DNA of 64,000 bases, from positions 372,001-436,000 of the forward strand of contig CBDATU010000011.1 in the NCBI GenBank assembly GCA_965199865.1, in the 5' to 3' direction. This DNA is from JAPOUP01 sp965199865. Its GTDB lineage: Bacteria > Pseudomonadota > Alphaproteobacteria > Rhodobacterales > Rhodobacteraceae. Position 1 is the stretch's first letter. The number at the start of each line of letters is the position of its first letter. The translations under genes and the position numbers were made by a program. Shown piece by piece: positions 29,253 to 38,515 of the stretch. Below the pieces are notes generated by a model. The model made no database searches, had not been told where the DNA came from, and worked only from the letters and a program-made list of their open reading frames with translations.

Positions 29253-30146
29253 CTATCCCCAGAGGTCGATTCCGGTTCCGCGCACCGCTGAACGCACCCT
29301 GCCGTGATACCTCATCTCGGTCTCCCCCGCGGCGAGTGGACGCCTGGCATGCGCTTCCCCGCAGCGCTGGGCGAAGACATCCCTGTCTATTTCCTCAATA
29401 GTCAGGCTCAGGAGGTGTACGAGTTCGTTTTCCTCCGACAGCGAGGAGACGCGCCTCCCTTCCGAGATGGCGAGGCTGTCAGTGAATGTCATGCATGATC
29501 TCAATACACGATCGGATCCGCCTGGAGTCCAGGCGTTTGGAATGACGGCGCCAAGCACTGCCTCGAAAGCGACTTCGGAAACGGGTCGGCCCTCGCTCCC
29601 GGCGATGGCGCGGGTGTGCTCGAAGAGACCCCTGACCGAGACCGGTGGTGCCGGGTGGCCTCGCTCAGCGAAGTGCTCTTCCAGCACCGTCCCCAGAATG
29701 GTCCGCCGGTTCCTGCTCGCCAGAACGTCAACCCCATGAGCCCATGCCTGGGCGTAGATGGTGCGGTCACTGTCGTTTTCGTCCGTGAAGGCCGAGCCGG
29801 GTAAATTCGCGGAGACACTGCGGTAATGCGGGTCACCCAGATCGGGAAGAAGCACATACGAGGAACTGTTGCGGAAACGCTCCTCTTCCCACCATTCGGC
29901 CGCCGCATCGCTCGCTGCCCGTGCGGCGGCATCTATGGTCTCGACAGGTCTGATCCCGTTTCTCCTGCACAGTCCCCGAATTTGATCCGCGGCCTGGTCC
30001 GGAAGCTGCCCCCGCAGTTCACTGTCCACCTTCGGGAGAATGGCAATGCCACGTCCGCGCAGCTCCTCAAGGGCGGTGAGGTAGCGCCGCGTTGTCGGGT
30101 GGCGGATGAGGTTTGTGTCGGCCGCCACGGCCTCAGCCCCGGTCAT
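29253..30146 (-). CDS. Large PIN-like domain protein (putative RNase toxin)
   Basis: A 297-aa protein with a PIN-like N-terminal half. AVAADTNLIRHP places the first acidic residue at D10, ILPKVDSELRGQ supplies an acidic residue near 43, and DSDRTIYAQAWAHGVDVLASRNRRTI has the spacing of the second half of a PIN nuclease site. The C-terminal half (about 160-297) is unrecognised. Its start overlaps the stop of the upstream 95-aa gene by four bases (ATGA), the layout of toxin-antitoxin pairs. Nuclease activity is inferred from motif spacing only. It lies in an IS-rich island. Confidence 0.6.
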   Translation of the reverse strand: MTGAEAVAADTNLIRHPTTRRYLTALEELRGRGIAILPKVDSELRGQLPDQAADQIRGLCRRNGIRPVETIDAAARAASDAAAEWWEEERFRNSSSYVLLPDLGDPHYRSVSANLPGSAFTDENDSDRTIYAQAWAHGVDVLASRNRRTILGTVLEEHFAERGHPAPPVSVRGLFEHTRAIAGSEGRPVSEVAFEAVLGAVIPNAWTPGGSDRVLRSCMTFTDSLAISEGRRVSSLSEENELVHLLSLTIEEIDRDVFAQRCGEAHARRPLAAGETEMRYHGRVRSAVRGTGIDLWG

Positions 30147-30430
30147 TCAACTGCTTCCGCCGCCTTCGTCGCTTCCGCAAGCCTATGGAGCCGGGCATCG
30201 TCTGCGAGCGCATGCTCGTACAGTTCTAGGTTGCCTCGGTGCAAAGCATTTGCAGCAACCCTGAAGGGGGAGACCCCACCGTATTCCCAGAGGACGTCAA
30301 GCGCTGCTTCGCACCATGCGGCCTGCTCTGGAGTCTTTCCCAGATGTTCCAGCATCGCATCCCGGACTGACGTCCGGTACCGCTCCTCGGCCGCCCTCGC
30401 GATTCCTGGCCCTACCTTCGGGAGCGCCAT
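30143..30430 (-). CDS. Small protein upstream of and overlapping the PIN gene (putative antitoxin)
   Basis: From ATG 30430, with GGAGG seven bases upstream, 95 aa beginning MALPKVGPGIARAAEERYRT. It is acidic, mostly helical in appearance and rich in alanine and leucine (ALDVLWEYGGVSPFRVAANA, LYEHALADDARLHRLAEA). The frame is open to 30595, but the strong ribosome site marks the shorter start. I recognise no DNA-binding fold. Coupling to the PIN gene suggests a partner or antitoxin role; this is inference. Confidence 0.6.
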   Translation of the reverse strand: MALPKVGPGIARAAEERYRTSVRDAMLEHLGKTPEQAAWCEAALDVLWEYGGVSPFRVAANALHRGNLELYEHALADDARLHRLAEATKAAEAVE

Positions 30431-30632
30431 GGCCCTTCCTCCCGATCCACTGCATGTTCCCGGGTCATAGTAGCGTAAGCCGACCCATCCCGCAATGACG
30501 CGGTCCTGCTTCCAGTTGTGGCGGAAGATGGAGGGGCGGCTTCGGACCATGGTACGCTCTGGGACAGGCGCAGGGATTTCACGCGTTTTCGACACCGCGG
30601 ATTTTCCGGAATCGCTGTAGCGGCCATAGGAG

Positions 30633-30738
30633 CCGGTCCCTGCTCACGGCGGTTCCCGCCACTATCTCGGTTATGTCCCTGCGTGTGGTTCGGGTCCTGC
30701 CCTGGCGTCCATCGGGAGGAGGAGGACAGAGGGGTGGT
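30633..30738 (-). repeat. Diverged inverted copy of the non-coding leader of the IS110-like element
   Basis: The reverse complement of this stretch aligns with plus 33915-34034. Shared blocks include AGGACCCGAACCAC, CGCAGGGACAT and GTGGCGGGAACCGCCGTGAG. The copy at 33915 precedes an IS110-family recombinase relic; here no recombinase follows. IS110 elements have a long structured non-coding end (bridge RNA), which this could represent in decayed form. Confidence 0.55.
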
Positions 30739-30807
30739 GAAGGCGGCTGGTCAGAACTCTCAACCACATCCATCCTTTGGAGTCCCTTCTTCTGGCAGAC
30801 ATACAAG

Positions 30808-30828
30808 GCACATGGCGATGAACCTACC
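30808..30828 (+). repeat. Small ISAs1 transposase fragment
   Basis: This 21-base stretch matches, in inverted orientation, 31083-31103 of the adjacent ISAs1 transposase with one mismatch and encodes the same HMAMNL segment before a stop. It looks like the remains of another ISAs1-type copy. Confidence 0.4.
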
Positions 30829-30962
30829 TAACAGGTGAGGGACGGCGGATCCATTAGCGTGATGGGCTCTATGGCGGGCCAGAGCGACCGTCTGCCGCTC
30901 CGGATCCCAGGATCGGGACACTACCGATCCGTCGTCGATGGGGCCGGGCAACCATTCCGGAC

Positions 30963-32190
30963 GACCTCACCGTAGGGGTATCGCATGAATTTCATGCCCC
31001 GAGAATCTCGAGCAGGAAATCGTCGTCCCAGCTCGCGATTTTCCTCATCACCCGTATGGATTCTCGCTTCTTCGCCCGGGTGGGCAGGTTCATCGCCATG
31101 TGCTTCATGACCGCGAAGTTCTTCGGTGCCCCGTCCTTCCTTACCCGGCTGTCATCGTCCCGGAAGGTCATGTCCAGCACCCAGTGCAGCCGGTTCCCAT
31201 TCCCCAGTGCGAGCGCACCGCATACGCGAACCGCCCGGCGTCGAGAGGCAGGGACGAGATGAAATGCCGTGTCTCCACCGTGGTCTTTCCACCAGTCTCG
31301 CGGGTGGAAACCACCCGCCCGATGCTGGCCAGACCCTCCTAGCCCGGATGGCGCTCGCGCAGCCAGCCGATGTCAGCGCACTGGCCGTCCTCACGCGTCC
31401 CGTCCGGCCCCTGTCCCCGTCAACCGTCCGGTAACGCTCGATATTTTCGTGCTCCCGCTCCCCGAACCACACCATCACGTCCTCGTGAAGGGTGCCCTGG
31501 TTCGCCTTCAGCGCAAGCGTGTAGTCCGCCCCCCGGTCGCGGATTTTCTCCGCGATGGCGCGCTGGCACCCCATGGCGTCGATCGTGACGATCGCCCCCT
31601 CCAGCTGGAGCAGCTCCAGCAGCTCCGGGATGTCCTTTATCTCGTTGCCTTTGCTCGCGCTGGGCCGCTGCCCCAGGACCAGGCGCTGGCTGTCGCACCA
31701 GGCGGAGATCATGTGCACGGGCGCCACTCCGCCGGCCTTCGAGCCCCGCATGGTCTTTCCATCCACCGCGACGGTGCGGCCGCCGAGGTCTCCGACGGCC
31801 TCCGCCGCCCACCGCGCGAAGGCCTCGCCGAACGCCTCCGGATCAAGCGCCCGGAACACCGTCGACAGGGTGTCATGGGACGGGGTGCCATTGGCGAAAT
31901 CGGACAGCCGGCGCAGGAATTCCAGCCTGCGCCTGCCGTATTCGGCGATGTCGGTGAAACTTTCGCACCCGGAAATCACCCCGACGGGACACAATAGAAG
32001 GATCTCATTAAGCGGATACACGACCTTCGACTGCTGCCGGGGATCCTCGAGGTCTGACATAACAGACTGGAACGACGTTGTTTTTTTCATGGTACTGCTC
32101 TCTGGTTGGTTCTGTTTTGCGACCTGGACCAGAAAGCCGCCGTCCGCGCAACCACGCCTACCATTCATGCGATACCCCTGGACCTCACCG
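30963..32190 (-). mobile_element. ISAs1-family insertion sequence, complete ends with 10-bp target duplication
   Basis: The element spans about 30973-32180 (1208 bp). Terminal inverted repeats: AGGGGTATCGCATGAAT at 30974-30990 and its exact complement at 32163-32179. It is flanked by a perfect 10-bp direct repeat GACCTCACCG (30963-30972 and 32181-32190), as expected for ISAs1-family target duplication. The transposase inside is broken, so it could move only if supplied in trans. The intact duplication implies the insertion itself has not rearranged. Confidence 0.9.
30992..32090 (-). pseudogene. ISAs1-family transposase, frameshifted and nonsense-mutated
   Basis: From ATG 32090: MKKTTSFQSVMSDLEDPRQQ, then GTPSHDTLSTVFRALDP, the DDE-region VDGKTMRGSK and VTIDAMGCQ, and DYTLALKANQGTLHEDV. 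After about residue 235 the reading frame shifts. The neighbouring frame continues DIGWLRERHPG, an in-frame TAG, EGLASIGRVVSTRETGGK and SHWGMG, and a third frame ends the protein with VLDMTFRDDDSRVRKDG and LLEILGA (stop at 30992). So there are at least two frameshifts and one stop. Its sequence differs clearly from the copy at 46.2 kb. Confidence 0.88.
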
Positions 32191-32379
32191 CTATCGGCGT
32201 CGTAATCGGGCGCGGTCCGCGTAGAAGGTGGGGTTTTCTGGCCGACGCTATATATCAGCCCTAACCAGCAACCCTCCGGTTGACAGCCCGCCATATCAAT
32301 CCCTTGCCCTATGGAGTTCGGTGCGTGACACGCAAAAATGAAAATTGCGTGTAACCAGCGTTTCAGGCGGAGCTTACCG

Positions 32380-33443
32380 ATGAAATCCAGACCCCCCGAA
32401 AGACTGCCGGTTTCGATCCAGACTGTTTACGCCGACCTGGCCGACAGGGCCTGGGCCGGTGGTTTCAACGAATTGATGGCGGCGGGAGGAACGCCTTACA
32501 GACGCACGATAAAGGGACGGGACTATTGGTACTGGCAATCTCCCACACGGAACGGGCAACGGTCTTCGGCGCGTTATCTCGGCCGGATACTCCTGACCTA
32601 CGGCGCGTGATCGAGAACCGCGTCGATCTGGCTTCCGCGAAAAAGGACAGGGTCGAAATGGTCGCGTCCTTACGGGCGGCAAGACTTCCCGTTCCTGACG
32701 GCAGGGCCGGCAACGTTCTCGCCGCTCTCGCCGAAGCCGGCGTCTTTCGATTGCGCGCCGTCGTCGTTGGATCCATCGCCTTTCAATGTTACGCGCCGAT
32801 GCTGGGCTTCAGGGCGTCCGGTGGGATCGGACAACCCGGTGACGTCGATATCGGACAGTTCCCTGAAATCTCCGTCGCCGTGGAGGACGCGATAGACACC
32901 GATTTTCTGTCCGTTCTCAAAACGGTGGATTCGAGATTCGAGGCCGTTCCGTCGCCTTTCAGAAAAAACATGACGATGAAATACGTCATCCGATCGGGAA
33001 GCGAGGAAAGGTTTTCCGTCGATATCCTCGCTCCTTTACGGGGTTCGGATATCGATGGACCGGTAGAGCTTTCCGCATTGAGGGGACATGCGCAGGTTCT
33101 CAGGTTTTTCGATTTTCTTATTCATCAGGAAATCGAAGCGGTCGTTCTGCATGGACCGGGAATCCCCGTGAGGGTCCCTAGGCCAGAAAAATTCGCGGTT
33201 CATAAACTTATCGTCTCCCGGGACCGTCTCAAAGGATCGGACGGACATATGAAATCGACGAAGGACATGGCGCAGGCCGGCGTTCTGCTTCAGGTTCTGG
33301 CGGAAGATAGACCGGGAGAGCTTGAGATCGCGTGGGACGAGCTTCTGGAATGGGGGCCTTCATGGCGGAAACTGGCGAAAGAGGCATGGCGGACCATTCC
33401 TTCCGAAATCCGTGATATTCTGCGGGAACCTTCGCTGATGTAA
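32380..33443 (+). pseudogene. GSU2403-type nucleotidyltransferase-fold protein, split by a one-base frameshift
   Basis: The first frame from ATG 32380 (GGAG at 8 bases) reads MKSRPPERLPVSIQTVYADL to KGRDYWYWQSPTRNGQRSSARYLG and stops at 32610. The second frame takes over with PDTPDLRRVIENRVDLASAK and runs to 33443, including GVFRLRAVVVGSIAFQCYAP, GDVDIGQFPEISVAVED, FSVDILAPLRG and PRPEKFAVHKLIVSRDR. Together they match the ~350-aa GSU2403 family (nucleotidyltransferase fold with a GS...D.D catalytic pattern). The junction lies at CTCGGCCGG near 32583, where one missing base would restore the frame. Family function is unknown; defence-like roles are possible for such folds. Confidence 0.75.
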
Positions 33444-33609
33444 AATACGTAAATCTTTCAGGATCGGACGGGATGAACGCAGGTTCAGCCGGAAGTGAAA
33501 TCCCGCTTAGGAAAACCGATGATCATACGGCTGGATCTCCCTTGGATATACCGGATCCATATAAAACTCCATCGCCATTCGATGATTGATACCTCACTTC
33601 CAGTCCTAA

Positions 33610-33696
33610 GTGCAGCACCGGCCCTTTCCGCGGCGTTCCCTTCGTCCGGGCTCCGCCCCCGCTGCGGAAACGCCGCGGAAAGGGTCGGTGCTGCAC
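33610..33696. repeat. Long hairpin-forming inverted repeat
   Basis: Arms of 28 bases at 33610-33637 and 33669-33696 are complementary except for one position. The left arm starts GTGCAGCACCGGCCCTTTCC and the right arm ends AAAGGGTCGGTGCTGCAC. The loop is 31 bases and itself GC-rich. It lies between the nucleotidyltransferase relic and the IS110 relic, with no T run. Nature unknown: a non-autonomous element, a recombination site or an RNA hairpin. Confidence 0.7.
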
Positions 33697-33914
33697 CTGT
33701 ATGTCCTCCTTCATGAAAAGGAATCAATGGATGATGTCGTGGAAAGTTCCGCACGATATGTGGAACTCCGGTGAGGCGGTCGGGCGCTCCCGGCTGGATT
33801 TCCGGAGCCTGGCATGCATCCTGGGAGGGGATGCGGGGCGCTGCCCCGCGGGGTCGGGTCGGGCCGTTTGCCGCCTGGTCCCGTGGACCATTCCAGAGCC
33901 CGGTCGCCCGTCTC

Positions 33915-34034
33915 CACCACCGTCCTCCGCGTCCCGGATGGATGCCCGGCCAGGACCCGAACCACCCGCAGGGAGGGGAGCGCAGGGACATGACGGACGG
34001 GATGGTGGCGGGAACCGCCGTGAGCGGGGACCGG
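33915..34034 (+). other. Non-coding leader of the IS110-like relic (candidate bridge-RNA region)
   Basis: Homologous to the inverted stretch at 30633-30738. It ends about 70 bases before the first recognisable recombinase codons. Conserved blocks include GGGAACCGCCGTGAGC, able to form small GC hairpins. IS110-family elements encode a bridge RNA in the non-coding end beside the recombinase; the assignment here is by analogy and not demonstrated. Confidence 0.4.
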
Positions 34035-34091
34035 TGACCGGTGGCCGTTCACGCGAAAGGCGATGACAGGGGCTTCGCGAATGGAAGGAGC

Positions 34092-34700
34092 GGGTCGGGG
34101 TGCCGCATGGCCGGCTTCACGGGCGCGGCGTTCGTTCGTGCCTCACTCTCACCCGGACCGGTGGCGTTCGATGCCTCACCCCATGTCATGTGCGAGGCCA
34201 CCGGGCGGTTGCACCGCCACCTTCCCGGATCCCCCGTCGCGAAGGATCTCACCATCCGTGCCGTCAGCCCGGTGCGGGCGCGGCGCTTCGCGGAGTCCCT
34301 CGGCCATCCCACGAGGACCGGCAGGACCGGCGCGGGGACGCCGGCCGCCTTCGGCAGGGCCGCCGGGCTTCTCGCCCGGGGAGCCGGAACCGGAGGCGAT
34401 CGGGAGCCCGCGGACCCGCCCATCGCCCGCGGACGGTCCGTCGACATGCGCACGGCCGTGACGGCCCGGCTCCAGGAGGTCACCCGGGCGACGGCCCGGG
34501 ATGTCCTCTACATGGCGGCGCTGGCGGCCATGGGCTGGAACCCGGCGATGGGGCGGTTCCACCAGCGCCTCATGAACGCGGGCAGGGCCCATAAGGTCAG
34601 AGCCAATGAGGTCGCGCTGGTCGCGGTGATGCGCAGCCTGGTGATTCCCGCCAACGCACTGCCGCGCGACGGGTGCGGCTGGTCAGGGGCGCCACCTGCG
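34092..34700 (+). pseudogene. IS110-family recombinase relic
   Basis: The frame starting at 34041 contains recognisable IS110 pieces: EATGRLHRHLPG, VSPVRARRFAESLGHPTR (normally NPVRARRFAESLGH.AKTD), AAFGRAAGLLARG, VDMRTAVTARLQEVTRAT, then a jump to WNPAMGRFHQRLMNAGRAHK and VALVAVMRSLVIPANALPRD from the C-terminal domain. The catalytic aspartates of the RuvC-like site (KTDRIDA) are replaced and a large internal part is missing. Very GC-rich compared with neighbours. Confidence 0.7.
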
Positions 34701-34860
34701 GCGGCGCCATGATGGATCGCGGCCCGACGCCTGTGGAAAAATGTGGAGGACCTGTGCGAAACCTCTGCGGGAAGCCGAAAAAATGGCCTGAAACCCCTTG
34801 AAACGGGACATGGATGCTTCGGACTGGAAGTGGGGAGCTAAGTGTAGCCCTTCAAGACGG

Positions 34861-36066
34861 TCACTTGGCTTCACATTCGGCGCATATCCCCGCTGCGGCT
34901 GCAAGTGCCTCCCTGCCATGGGGAATCCTGAGGGCTGTCAGCCCGGCTTCCATGGTACCGAGCAGACCCAGCACCATATGCGCGTTCACATGGCCCATAT
35001 GGCCCAGCCGAAAGAATCCCTGCCCCGACGGATCATCGGGTTCGGCCATACCGAGTCCGATACCGAGCGTCACCCCGACGCATTCAGTCATCCACTCGCG
35101 CAGATGCAGGCCAAGAGGTGCGCCGATGCGGGCGCTCGTCACCGCACGGGAACGTTTGCCGGGACAGTCAATGTTAAGCCTCAGCGGACCGTCCGTCGCC
35201 CAGGCATCGAACGCTGCCCAGATTGCCTGTGCGAGCCGCTCATGCCGCGCCCAGACATTCTCAAGCCCTTCGTCCAGAATCATGTCAAGAGCGGCGCGCA
35301 GGCCAAATAGGTGGTGAGTCGGTGCGGTGCCGCCAAAATGCTGATAGAATTCCTCCGGGTTGGCGCGCGGCCGCCAGTCCCAGTAGGCGCTGACGCAATC
35401 AGCCCGGTCACGAGCCCGGTCCGCCCTGGTGCCGAAATACACGAACGCCACACCGGGAGGTGTCATCAGGCCTTTCTGGCTGCCTGCGACCATGACATCG
35501 ACGCCCCATAGGTCCATTTCAAAGCGGTCGCAGGCGAGCGAGGCTATGCAGTCGACCATCAGGAGCGCAGGATGTCCGGTGCGGTCGAGCGCCGCACGTA
35601 CCGCCGCGACATCGTTCCTGACGCTTGTGGAAGTGTCGGCATGTACCATGAGTACCGAGCTGAACTCATGGGCACTGTCCGCAGCCAAGGCCGCCTCGAC
35701 CCGCGCGACGTCAATGTCCGATGATCTGCCGAAGTCAATGATCCGGCATCTGACACCCAACTGTCGGGCTATCTGTGCCCAGCCCAAACCAAAGAGCCCG
35801 GTTGCAAGTACCAGCACGCGGTCTCCGCGTGAATGCGTATTGGCAATCGCCGCTTCCCATGCACCATGACCGTTTGCAATATATATGGCGACATCATTCT
35901 CCGTACGGCCGACGGACTTCAGGTCATCAATGAGGCTTTCGGTCAGTTCGACAAGCTCGCCGACATAGATATTGGGCGCTGGCCTGTGAATTGCCTGCAG
36001 CACCCTATCAGGAATGACCGATGGTCCTGGAATGGCAAGGTAGTGGCGACCCTGTGCAAGTGTCAT
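34861..36066 (-). CDS. Class V PLP aminotransferase (alanine/serine-glyoxylate aminotransferase-like)
   Basis: A 401-aa fold-type I aminotransferase of the AGXT/SgaA group, converting glyoxylate to glycine with alanine or serine as donor. Visible are IPGPSVIPDRVLQAIHRPA at the start, GHGAWEAAIANTHSRGDRVLV, MVDCIASLACDRFEMDLWGVD, and the PLP lysine K198 in AGSQKGLMTPPG. FFRLGHMGHVN near the C-terminus is typical of this group. Serine versus alanine preference cannot be settled. It lies next to the IS110 relic. Confidence 0.87.
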   Translation of the reverse strand: MTLAQGRHYLAIPGPSVIPDRVLQAIHRPAPNIYVGELVELTESLIDDLKSVGRTENDVAIYIANGHGAWEAAIANTHSRGDRVLVLATGLFGLGWAQIARQLGVRCRIIDFGRSSDIDVARVEAALAADSAHEFSSVLMVHADTSTSVRNDVAAVRAALDRTGHPALLMVDCIASLACDRFEMDLWGVDVMVAGSQKGLMTPPGVAFVYFGTRADRARDRADCVSAYWDWRPRANPEEFYQHFGGTAPTHHLFGLRAALDMILDEGLENVWARHERLAQAIWAAFDAWATDGPLRLNIDCPGKRSRAVTSARIGAPLGLHLREWMTECVGVTLGIGLGMAEPDDPSGQGFFRLGHMGHVNAHMVLGLLGTMEAGLTALRIPHGREALAAAAGICAECEAK

Positions 36067-36653
36067 GCGACTGGCTCCCGAGATCAGGTGCGAGGCCTGT
36101 GCCCCAGAATGTTCAGATTCAGTCCTGCACTCTTGCCATTACCGTTAGCCGCATGTAAACGGGGAACATCCTGGCAGCGGAAACAACATGCCGCATATCC
36201 TCAGCGCGCTGCTGTGCGGGTCGCACAGCCTGTTCACCTTCAGATGTGGATTCGTTGATCAACCATCTCCATTCGCCGTGGGAGGCGTGGGAATTTCAGC
36301 CATAGGGGATCCTGGCGACGGACAAGCGGCAAAATTCGTCCCTTTGCGACCCTGCCACACCTAGAAGCGCGCTCCGCGTCGGCTGCTCCTGATTCCCGCA
36401 TGTGTCTGAACGGTTACCCAAACAGTTCAATAGGGATGCCAGAGGGTTCGTCGCTCCGGCAAGGTTCGGCGACTATGTCCAATCACTGGCCGTGGCATCC
36501 TGGTGCTCAATCTCGGGCCACCGCTTCCGGACATGGTCGTTGGGGACCGCGAAGCGTACCCGCCAGGACAGACCTGTCCGGGCTGCGACGGTGCCCGCCC
36601 ATCGGGCAGGGTGGCAGGGTTAAGGTCCAGTCGCTCGGATCGGAGCCAGTACT
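36067..36653. other. Intergenic region, nothing recognised
   Basis: About 590 bases between divergent genes (aminotransferase and ABC exporter). Short plus frames near 36400-36657 lack recognisable products. Presumably it holds both promoters. Confidence 0.4.
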
Positions 36654-38462
36654 GTGAGGAGCATGCGGTCTGGCTGGATTCGTTCCCGAACTTCCCCGGC
36701 TGATCCGCGGTCGCTGAGGAAGAACTCCAGGGAGTCGCTGGAATCATGGCTCTGGCTCTGGAGGAATTACCTTCGGCAGCATATCAGGCGTTTTTCCGTT
36801 GCCGTGCTACTGCTGGCGGTTGAGGGCGCGATGCTCGGATTTCTGAGCTGGATCGTAAGGCCAATGTTCGACCAGGTGTTTGTTTCCGGCAACCGCAATG
36901 CTGTCGGATGGGTAGCCGCCGCGGTGCTCTGTATCTTTCTGGTTCGCGCAGCCGCCGGCTTTGGAAACCGGGTGCTGATGACCAGCGTAACCCAGAGGGT
37001 GACGGCCTCTCTTCGGGCAAACATCCTCCAGCACATGCTGAGCCTAGACAGCATGTTTTTCCAGAAGCGCTCGCCCGGAAAGTTGAGTGAACTGGTTCGA
37101 GGCGATACCGAGATCCTCTCCGGCAAGCTGCCACTGCTTTTCTCAACGATAGGCCGTGATGTCGTGGCCCTGATCGCACTCTTTGCCGTAGCGATTTCCA
37201 TCGACTGGATCTGGACGGTCATTGCTGTCGCTGCTGTGCCAGCCCTGCTGTGGCCCGTAAGACGCCTGCACCTCAAGGTGGACAGACGAACCAGGCGCGC
37301 CCGAAATGCCGCAGATCTGCTGGCGGAACGGCTTAACGAGATTCTTCATGGCGTCGATACGATCAAGCTGAACAATATCGAGACGCACCGCTCCAGACGT
37401 TATTCCGACGAACTCGACATGTATGTCAGGGAGGAAGTGCAGTCTGAACTGGGGCGGGCGGGAATTCCGGCGATCACGGATATCGTGGCCGGAATCGGCT
37501 TCTTTGGGGTCCTGATCTATGGTGGTCTGCAGATCATCGGTGGAGAAAAGTCCATCGGCGAGTTCATGTCGTTCTTCACCGCCATGGGGCTGGTATTCGA
37601 GCCATTGAGGCGAGTCGGCAACGTCTCCGGTCAATGGGTAACGGCACATACTTCGCTCAAACGACTCCGCGAGGCATTCAATGAGCGGCCCACGATCACA
37701 TCACCCGCTTCTCCTGCAGCGCTGGCCGTATTGCCGGAAGCCGCGGATATAGCGCTGGAAGACATAGAGTTTGCATATGGAGACCAGCCAGTGCTGCGCG
37801 GAACGACCTTTCGCGCCGAAGCGGGCAGGACAACGGCGCTCGTCGGTGTTTCCGGCGCAGGCAAGAGCACGGTGTTCAGAATACTCACCCGGTTGGCTGA
37901 CCCCCAGGCAGGTCGTGCCACCGTGGGCGGCACGGATATCCGGGATATGGATGTCCGGGCCCTGCGCGGACTGTTCTCCGTTGTGACCCAGGATGCCCAT
38001 CTCTTTGATGAATCGGTTCGAGACAACATCGTCCTTGATCGCGACAGCTCGCAGCTCGAGGAAGTGCTGGATGCCGCGCATGTCACCGAATTCGTCGGGA
38101 AACTCACGGATGGCACCGAAACGCGCGTCGGTACGCGTGGCTCGGAACTTTCCGGCGGGCAGCGGCAACGTGTCGCCATTGCGCGTGCGCTTCATCGAAA
38201 TACACCAATCCTGCTTCTCGACGAGGCAACCTCCGCCCTGGACGCGCAATCCGAGGCACTGGTTCAGGAAGCGCTGGAAAGGCTTAGCGCCGGACGAACG
38301 ACATTGGTGATCGCACACCGCCTTGCTACGGTCCGTTCAGCTGACAGGATCGTGGTTATGGATGAGGGCCGGGTCGTTGACGAGGGCACCCATGAGGAAC
38401 TCATAAGCCGCGAAGGGATCTATGCGCATCTTTACTGGCTTCAGTTCAGGAAACGCAGCTGA
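36654..38462 (+). CDS. ABC exporter, MsbA-like fused permease-ATPase
   Basis: A 602-aa half-transporter. Six membrane segments span about 45-325, followed by an ATPase domain with Walker A GVSGAGKST near 395, Q-loop VVTQDAHLFDE, signature LSGGQRQRVAIARAL, Walker B ILLLDEATSALD and H-loop IAHRLATV. Such proteins flip lipid A-type lipids or export drugs as homodimers. The start is GTG 36654 (GGAG eight bases upstream) or ATG 36663. Convergent with the glycosyltransferase gene. Confidence 0.93.
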   Translation: MRSMRSGWIRSRTSPADPRSLRKNSRESLESWLWLWRNYLRQHIRRFSVAVLLLAVEGAMLGFLSWIVRPMFDQVFVSGNRNAVGWVAAAVLCIFLVRAAAGFGNRVLMTSVTQRVTASLRANILQHMLSLDSMFFQKRSPGKLSELVRGDTEILSGKLPLLFSTIGRDVVALIALFAVAISIDWIWTVIAVAAVPALLWPVRRLHLKVDRRTRRARNAADLLAERLNEILHGVDTIKLNNIETHRSRRYSDELDMYVREEVQSELGRAGIPAITDIVAGIGFFGVLIYGGLQIIGGEKSIGEFMSFFTAMGLVFEPLRRVGNVSGQWVTAHTSLKRLREAFNERPTITSPASPAALAVLPEAADIALEDIEFAYGDQPVLRGTTFRAEAGRTTALVGVSGAGKSTVFRILTRLADPQAGRATVGGTDIRDMDVRALRGLFSVVTQDAHLFDESVRDNIVLDRDSSQLEEVLDAAHVTEFVGKLTDGTETRVGTRGSELSGGQRQRVAIARALHRNTPILLLDEATSALDAQSEALVQEALERLSAGRTTLVIAHRLATVRSADRIVVMDEGRVVDEGTHEELISREGIYAHLYWLQFRKRS

Positions 38463-38515
38463 GCGCAGCGGGGATCCCGTCTGTGGCTGTCGTCGGCTGG
38501 GCTGCGTCCACCCAC

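Noticed and set aside
30992..31430. Programmed frameshifting in the first ISAs1 transposase
   Set aside because: Two separate frameshifts plus an in-frame TAG are needed, and the related copy at 46.2 kb uses a single frame.
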